From Spirogloea muscicola (Eukaryota; Streptophyta; Zygnematophyceae; Spirogloeales; Spirogloeaceae), in the NCBI GenBank assembly GCA_009602725.1, contig WELB01000066.1, positions 443,430 through 455,200 of the forward strand: 11,771 bases of DNA. The letters are read 5' to 3'. Positions 9,101 to 11,771 of the stretch are shown here, one piece after another. Position 1 is the stretch's first letter; each line of letters begins with the position of its first letter. The position numbers were made by a program, and so were the translations under genes. The notes under the pieces were generated by a model. It saw nothing but the letters and a program-made list of their open reading frames with translations. It searched no databases and was not told the DNA's origin.

Positions 9101-10377
9101 CAACAATACATACAAAGTAACAGATGAAATAGCAAATTGACAACCTGAATAACATGTGTAGTGTTAGAGTTCTAAAGCATGTGTGACCTGTTGTCATCCA
9201 GAGCCCAAACAGACAAGCCCTACATTTCTATCCTACAACCCTATAAGCTCTGACCTTGATCCTACACCACAAAACCTAATCCTTGACCCTTAAACCCCAA
9301 TGTAAATTTGTTCAGCAAGAAGTGATGACAACTTCGTGCAGTGCCATACCTTGGCCGTCAAATGTGTGCACTGCAGGGGCAGATAACGCGAGTATGTGGT
9401 CGAAGAGCGTGGCGACCGGCGCGTCGGGGTCGGCGCCCACGCAGCCCGTCGGCAGCGGCAGCGGCACAAAGGGCTTGCCGGCGGGGTTGGCCCACGGCAC
9501 GCGCTTCGAGTCGCCGCCAGCGTGCACCAGCAGCACCGCCATGCTCGCAAGCTTCTCTGCCGCCGCTACAGCTGTACTGGCCGCACTGGCCAAGCTGGAC
9601 CCAATGCTGCCACATTGCTGAAATAGCCAATCCCAGCGCTATTAAGAGTCAAGGATACAGCTTCAGGCCGGCATTTCTGCAGCCTCTAGCTTTGATCGAG
9701 GGGATCGCATTCTGGCGGCTAATCTTTCTGACTAGCGGCTTCCAAGCAGAGGTTACTAAGAAATTATGAAGGAAAGCTTTAGGGATGCGCTTCACGGCCC
9801 GTTCACACAGAATCTATTCTTCTCGGACTAGCTGTTTACAGCCCACTGTGAACAGAGCCACTTTCTTTATATTCGTGTCCGGATTTTCAGATTAGATTGA
9901 GACCATATCCTGGACGCAGGCTGCACGCAAGGCCAGCTTCACAAGGCAAGTCGCATCGCCAAACGGCACTCACGCCAAACCCACCTCAGTAATGTGGGCG
10001 ACGAGGCCACAGATGGCATTAAGTGTAGCTCCGCCGGAGCCGATTCGGCAGCCGTCGGGGTCGGGCACAGCCAGCGCCGCCGTCGTCCCAGCCAGACGGC
10101 CGCACCGGCGCGCCTCCGCGAGCTGCGCAGTGTATAGGCCCGCCTGGGCGGGGCTGTGCGCCGCATGCCTTGGACTTAGGGTCTAGGGTTCGGACCCTAA
10201 CTCTAAACCCTAACCCTGAACCCTTTACCGCGGCATTACGGCGGCAACGGCAAAGGCAGACCTGGCGGCGGTGAGCACGACGGCGTCCCATGGCGGCATG
10301 CGCTGTGGGGCCTCCACGCTGAGCCGCAGGGCCGCCCAGGCGGCGGCCAGAGCGTCGGCGGCGGTGGCGGCCACCAT
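3144..10377 (-). CDS. FKGP: Bifunctional L-fucokinase / GDP-L-fucose pyrophosphorylase, complete, 13 exons
   Basis: Salvages free L-fucose in the cytosol: the C-terminal GHMP kinase makes L-fucose 1-phosphate from ATP, and the N-terminal pyrophosphorylase joins it to GTP to give GDP-L-fucose. Exons in transcription order: 10377-10262, 10153-9985, 9617-9350, 8835-8588, 8092-7940, 7781-7655, 7300-7166, 7008-6365, 6088-5767, 5367-5122, 4984-4632, 4111-3971, 3536-3144 (stop TGA 3146-3144). Exons sum to 3315 bases, 1104 residues, near the roughly 1055 of the Arabidopsis enzyme; no frameshift or internal stop. Key motifs: PDPDGCRIGSGG (69-80), HAGGDSKRVP (127-136), FVMTGD (188-193), LLDTG (282-286), FMHFGTS (365-371), LPVRLDLVGGWSDTPP (762-777), PRGSGLGTSS (875-884), KLVGAGGGGF (1060-1069). 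The ATG at 10377 puts RLSV at nearly the plant position. An in-frame ATG at 10569 would add 64 residues of AT-rich, non-family sequence, so it is disfavoured. Symbol assigned by recognition of the plant homologue. Confidence 0.95.
3537..3970 (-). other. FKGP intron 12 (434 bp), nothing recognised inside
   Basis: Donor CAG|GTGCAC and acceptor GGCAG|GTGAGG; the hexamer CAGGTG stands at both edges. The splice point is fixed by VVVFTGQ joined to VRLARDV. Inside I see only AT-richer unique sequence. Confidence 0.8.
4112..4631 (-). other. FKGP intron 11 (520 bp) with small repeats
   Basis: Removed between WQDQ and VGGLYPG (donor CAG|GTGCGA, acceptor TTTGCAG|GTCGG). It holds four consecutive 9-base units at 4534-4569 (TATGGGTAT, TATGGGTGT, TATGACCTT, TATGGGTAT). 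It also holds a perfect 8-base-stem palindrome at 4490-4509 (TTGAGTAT, 4-base loop, ATACTCAA). Nothing else was recognised. Confidence 0.8.
5011..5053. repeat. Three AGTACTCA copies and an imperfect palindrome in FKGP intron 10
   Basis: AGTACTCA occurs at 5020-5027, 5031-5038 and 5046-5053. TGAGTA at 5011-5016 pairs with TACTCA at 5022-5027. The motif is like the TGAGTAT/ATACTCA palindrome of intron 11, so exon 11 has related palindromic sequence on both sides. Confidence 0.6.
5368..5766 (-). other. FKGP intron 9 (399 bp), nothing recognised inside
   Basis: Donor ACAG|GTAACT and acceptor GGCAG|GTCGCT, with CAGGT at both edges. It separates the helical linker of exon 9 from the poorly conserved start of exon 10. 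The acceptor was chosen because it alone keeps the phase, so this junction is supported by frame more than by alignment. Confidence 0.75.
6365..7300 (-). other. FKGP: FKGP exons 7-8: left-handed beta-helix-like segment and middle region
   Basis: Exon 7 gives EDLTFMHFGTSGEILDHL and exon 8 opens with repeated six-residue-like turns (SSIVEAGASVGDGSLVADSV, then TAGCRVGNRCIVMGID). This is typical of the beta-helix after the nucleotidyltransferase fold. It continues through CGIDDNPK, GGTFGGRPW, RCLWTARLFPV and KWRASERVSL, all landmarks in plant FKGP. Intron 6 was resolved by the acceptor GGCACAG ending at 7301. This gives SFYVAEDLTFMHF and aligns without a gap. A closer-looking TTGAG acceptor would break the phase. 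Confidence 0.9.
7301..7654 (-). other. FKGP intron 6 (354 bp), nothing recognised inside
   Basis: Donor GCTG|GTGAGG, acceptor GGCACAG ending at 7301. No repeat or RNA gene was seen inside. Confidence 0.75.
8093..8587 (-). other. FKGP intron 4 (495 bp), nothing recognised inside
   Basis: Donor CAG|GTGAGC, acceptor TGTTCAG ending at 8093. It joins LLQKPTVQ to EMVARNA. The interior is unique AT-richer sequence. Confidence 0.8.
8836..9349 (-). other. FKGP intron 3 (514 bp) with degenerate CCTTGAC / telomere-like words
   Basis: Donor CAAG|GTATGG, acceptor GCCACAG ending at 8836. It splices DGQ to GGLFVMTGD. From about 9060 to 9300 words such as CCTTGAC recur. C/A-rich runs resembling worn CCCTAAA repeats (AACCCTATAA, AAACCTAAT, CCCTTAAACCCC) lie near 9236-9300. 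The similarity is weak. Confidence 0.7.
9618..9984 (-). other. FKGP intron 2 (367 bp) carrying a remnant of the upstream repeat family
   Basis: Donor GAG|GTGGGT, acceptor ATTTCAG ending at 9618. The segment around 9727-9763 on the plus strand, centred on AAGCAGAGGTTACT, resembles the end of the inverted-repeat arm at 11189-11226. Confidence 0.7.
9727..9763 (+). repeat. Diverged copy of the inverted-repeat terminus inside FKGP intron 2
   Basis: The plus strand reads a CTAGCGGCTTCC block and then AGCAGAGGTTACT. The arm at 11189-11226 reads CTGCGGCTGCTT and then AGCAGAGGTTACT. The AGCAGAGGTTACT core is identical. The match is short, so homology is probable but not proven. Confidence 0.5.
10176..10227. 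repeat. Interstitial telomere-like repeat, head to head, in FKGP intron 1
   Basis: Successive units are TTAGGG, TCTAGGG, a TTCGG centre, ACCCTAA, CTCTAA, ACCCTAA, CCCTGAA and CCCTTTA. The orientation flips at the centre: TAGGGT at 10184-10189 and ACCCTA at 10194-10199 form a 6-base stem around TCGG. About 52 of the 108 bases of intron 1 (10154-10261) are telomere-like. Units vary between six and seven bases and fit worn TTAGGG/TTTAGGG arrays. Confidence 0.75.
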
Positions 10378-10467
10378 CGAAGCGGTGAGCTCTTCCAACG
10401 ACGGCCAAATGGAGAATCGACGCTCCAGGAGAGGGCAGTGACTGTGAGAGGCCAGCAAAAAGAATGA

Positions 10468-10474
10468 TATATAT
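10468..10474 (-). promoter_or_regulatory. Possible TATA box of FKGP
   Basis: TATATAT (inside AAATATATATC on the minus strand) lies 91 bases upstream of the chosen ATG at 10377, suiting a short 5' leader. It is an AT-rich word in an AT-rich stretch, so this is position-based inference only. Confidence 0.3.
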
Positions 10475-10586
10475 TTGTCGTTCAAATGGAGTGTGTACTT
10501 TAGTGTGTATTTAGCAGGTTCTGACCAGCATGTATAGTGGCACGTAGAGACTGACTTCCTGTCACCCATTGATACTAAAGAAGAAA

Positions 10587-10640
10587 GCGCGGCCAGATTG
10601 ACTGGTGGCTGGGAAAGGCCAGCCCAAAAGAATGGACAAG
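10587..10640 (+). repeat. Direct repeat copy 1 (54 bp), upstream of FKGP
   Basis: Starts GCGCGGCCAGATTGACTGG and ends AATGGACAAG. It differs from 11525-11578 at one base (GGGAAAGG here, GGGTAAGG there). Its second half, GGCCAGCCCAAAAGAATGGA, is the minus-oriented core of the repeat family. Confidence 0.85.
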
Positions 10641-10693
10641 GTCTGAGGGAGCTTGAGTGCAAACGACTAGGACTAAGACATCAGCCAGGGAAC

Positions 10694-10745
10694 GCTCAGT
10701 AACCTCTAGACAGGAGATGCAGATCCGAGTAGCTAGCTGGTGGAA
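10694..10745 (-). repeat. Diverged copy of the inverted-repeat terminus
   Basis: GCTCAGTAACCTCT followed by a CAGGAGATGCAGATCCGAG block and TGGTGGAAAG follows the order of the terminus in the right arm (ACTCAGTAACCCCT to CTGGAAG, ending at 11771). It is more diverged than the two arms are from each other. Confidence 0.55.
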
Positions 10746-10893
10746 AGAGAGAAGACGTCGACTACTAAAGCAAGACCTCTCTGACCTGCTGTTGCTCACA
10801 CGTGGATACTGAGCAGCCATCTGCATCTCCCTCTGCACCATCTTGCACTTTGTAGTGTAGTCCTTTTTCAGCACCTCTTTCTTTGGCTTTGAA

Positions 10894-10997
10894 CATTGTC
10901 CATTCTTTTTGGGTTGGCTTTGCCAGCCCCTCTTCTCAATGGGCGAGCACCTTCTCTCTGACCTTCTGCTCATTCTTTTTTGGGCTGGCTTTTCCAC
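10894..10997 (+). repeat. Two plus-oriented copies of the repeat core
   Basis: Copy one (10894-10953) has CCATTCTTTTTGGGTTGGC, then CCAGCCCC and CAATGGGCGAGCAC. Copy two (10970-10997) has CATTCTTTTTTGGGCTGGC and breaks off before the CAATGGGCGAGCAC part. Both have close relatives at 11296-11346. Confidence 0.75.
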
Positions 10998-11028
10998 CAT
11001 CGCCCGTCGCTTCCATGGGGACCCGGTA

Positions 11029-11093
11029 GACTTTCCTGCAGCCGGGTCGCTGGCGCAAGTGTATCGAATGCGCCTGGCCGTCTCGCTGCAGAG
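11029..11093 (+). pseudogene. Short fragment resembling the ABC1/ADCK kinase glycine-rich motif
   Basis: The plus strand encodes DFPAAGSLAQVYRMRL, similar to the AAxSLAQVYRA motif of ABC1K (ADCK/UbiB-like) proteins. It could be one exon: a pyrimidine-rich CTTTCCTGCAG ends at 11041, and CAGAG|GTCTATG gives a donor after 11093 of the local AG|GTCT style. The residues that follow do not continue the family (no Ala-Val-Lys segment), and repeat-family DNA lies on both sides. I infer a captured or decayed exon; chance is the main alternative. Confidence 0.35.
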
Positions 11094-11168
11094 GTCTATG
11101 GCCCGGGCGTTGCACCTTCGTGCCGGCAGAGCCCTCGCTGCTGCCTCTGGCTCTGGCCAGGGGACCCA

Positions 11169-11346
11169 CTTCCACGAGCCTAGCATCTCCGAACTGCGGC
11201 TGCTTAGCAGAGGTTACTGAGTGATTCGTAGCTGCTTTGTTCCTGTGTGCTTGTCTTTCTTAGCGCTTCCCCTGGCCCCCTTCTCGTATTCTGTTCATTC
11301 TTTTTTGGGCTGGCTTTTCCAGCCCCTATTCTCAATGGGCGAGCAC
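11169..11346 (+). mobile_element. Left arm of a long inverted repeat (foldback/MITE-like)
   Basis: Runs from CTTCCACGAGCCTAGC through GCGGCTGCTTAGCAGAGG, CTTAGCGCTTCCCCTGG, TTTTTTGGGCTGGC and CAATGGGCGAGCAC. Its reverse complement matches 11584-11771 over most of its length, roughly 80-85% identical by eye with a few small indels. No transposase frame is seen, so any element would be non-autonomous. Confidence 0.75.
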
Positions 11347-11400
11347 TTTCTTCTTTCTTTCTTTCCAGCCCCTATTCTCAATGGACGAGAACTTTCTTCT
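11316..11400 (+). repeat. Tandem duplication at the inner edge of the left arm
   Basis: A 39-base unit at 11316-11354 (TTTCCAGCCCCTATTCTCAA onward) recurs at 11362-11400 with two mismatches and a period of 46. TTCTTTCTT slippage-prone sequence joins the copies. Confidence 0.8.
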
Positions 11401-11524
11401 GTGTGGCTGCACTTACTGGTAGCGTTCCCCATCGTTTCTTAGCCATATGTGCAGGTCAAGCTTTGCCGAGAAGCGTCTTTTCCTTTGCTTCCTGCTGCAG
11501 ACATGAGCTTCGTGAATGGGGGCA

Positions 11525-11578
11525 GCGCGGCCAGATTGACTGGTGGCTGGGTAAGGCCAGCCCAAAAGAATGGACAAG
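11525..11578 (+). repeat. Direct repeat copy 2 (54 bp)
   Basis: 53 of 54 bases match 10587-10640. It leads directly into the right arm of the inverted repeat. Confidence 0.85.
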
Positions 11579-11583
11579 AAAGG

Positions 11584-11771
11584 GCTCGCCCATTGAGGAT
11601 AGGGGCTGGACAAGCCAGCCCAAAAAAGAATGAACAAAGAACGAGAAGGGGGCCAGAGGAAGCCAGAGGAAGCGCTAAGAAACCAAAGCACACAAAGAAA
11701 GAAAGCAGCTACAAATTACTCAGTAACCCCTGCTAAGCAGCCGCAAATCAGAGAGGCTAGGGTCCTGGAAG
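11584..11771 (-). mobile_element. Right arm of the inverted repeat, reaching the window edge
   Basis: Begins GCTCGCCCATTGAGGATAGG and passes through AGCCAGCCCAAAAAAGAATG, GGAAGCGCTAAGAAA and CTCAGTAACCCCTGCTAAGC to CTGGAAG at the last base. It contains an extra short AGCCAGAGGA duplication relative to the left arm. The true end may lie beyond the window. Confidence 0.75.

Larger units (their letters stand above)
7655..10377 (-). other. FKGP: FKGP exons 1-6: nucleotidyltransferase (GDP-fucose pyrophosphorylase) part
   Basis: Residues 1-360 form the sugar-nucleotide transferase fold. WDAVVLTAAS is followed by LAVPDPDG and the glycine-rich IGSGGATLNA loop, then HAGGDSKRVPWANPAGK, GGLFVMTGDVLACFD, LLQKPTV, LLDTGIF and VSLYEELAAAWVP. 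Each block matches the plant enzyme closely, including the conserved glycines I expect at the nucleotide site. Exon 1 to 2 uses the ACAG acceptor ending at 10154, giving AASPAQAGLY. The CCAG acceptor ten bases further would break the frame. Exon 5 (8092-7940) encodes only 51 residues and is easy to miss. It supplies the LLDTG segment. Confidence 0.93.

Noticed and set aside
9236-9300. Second telomere-like tract in FKGP intron 3
   Set aside because: The units are too irregular to separate from general C/A-rich sequence, so it is not called as a repeat of its own.
10378-10569. N-terminal extension of FKGP from the in-frame ATG at 10569
   Set aside because: The added 64 residues are AT-rich and Cys/Tyr/Lys-rich, unlike the rest. 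The ATG at 10377 aligns with the plant start. It is still possible if the TATA-like word is not the promoter.
10575-11186. 203-codon open frame on the minus strand upstream of FKGP
   Set aside because: It runs through repeat-family DNA and has a low-complexity Arg/Ser-rich product with no family resemblance.
11247-11633. 128-codon plus-strand frame and matching minus-strand frames with FWAGLSSP-like peptides
   Set aside because: The recurring peptide is just the translation of the short repeat in several orientations and frames, so it is not a protein family.

Overview
This window looks like nuclear DNA of a eukaryote. Two multi-exon genes with GT-AG introns lie tail to tail. Both proteins match plant-type families: a bifunctional L-fucokinase/GDP-L-fucose pyrophosphorylase (FKGP) and a membrane-anchored RING protein of the TMEM185/Fragile-X-F-associated type. 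Exons are GC-rich and their proteins alanine-rich, introns are much less GC-rich, and one intron carries TTAGGG/TTTAGGG-like telomeric DNA. I infer a member of the green lineage, most likely a compact-genome alga, but cannot name it. No prokaryotic, phage or CRISPR feature was seen.

Layout. Positions 1-2151 (+ strand): the 3' part of the RING gene, seven exons, its 5' end outside the window. Positions 2152-3143: convergent intergenic region with no recognisable gene. Positions 3144-10377 (- strand): a complete FKGP gene of 13 exons and 12 introns, 1104 codons plus stop, reading frame intact across every junction. Positions 10378-11771: FKGP upstream region, filled with copies of a short repeat family in both orientations, including a long inverted repeat that runs to the window end. 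A short stretch resembling the ABC1/ADCK kinase glycine-rich motif sits among the repeats.

The exon models were built by hand. Each junction was chosen so that GT-AG rules, codon phase and the protein sequence known for plant relatives all agree. The exon sums and phases close exactly for both genes. Plant sequences were compared from memory, not by a search.

Function. FKGP is the cytosolic salvage route from free L-fucose to GDP-L-fucose (kinase then pyrophosphorylase in one chain), feeding fucosyltransferases. The RING protein is predicted to be a membrane E3 ubiquitin ligase. Nothing in the sequence links the two jobs.

No clearly new biological system is visible. The most unusual points are telomere-like DNA making up about half of FKGP intron 1, a relaxed donor consensus with an almost invariant exon-side AG, introns flanked by AGGT at both ends, and the inverted-repeat family with a possible captured exon.
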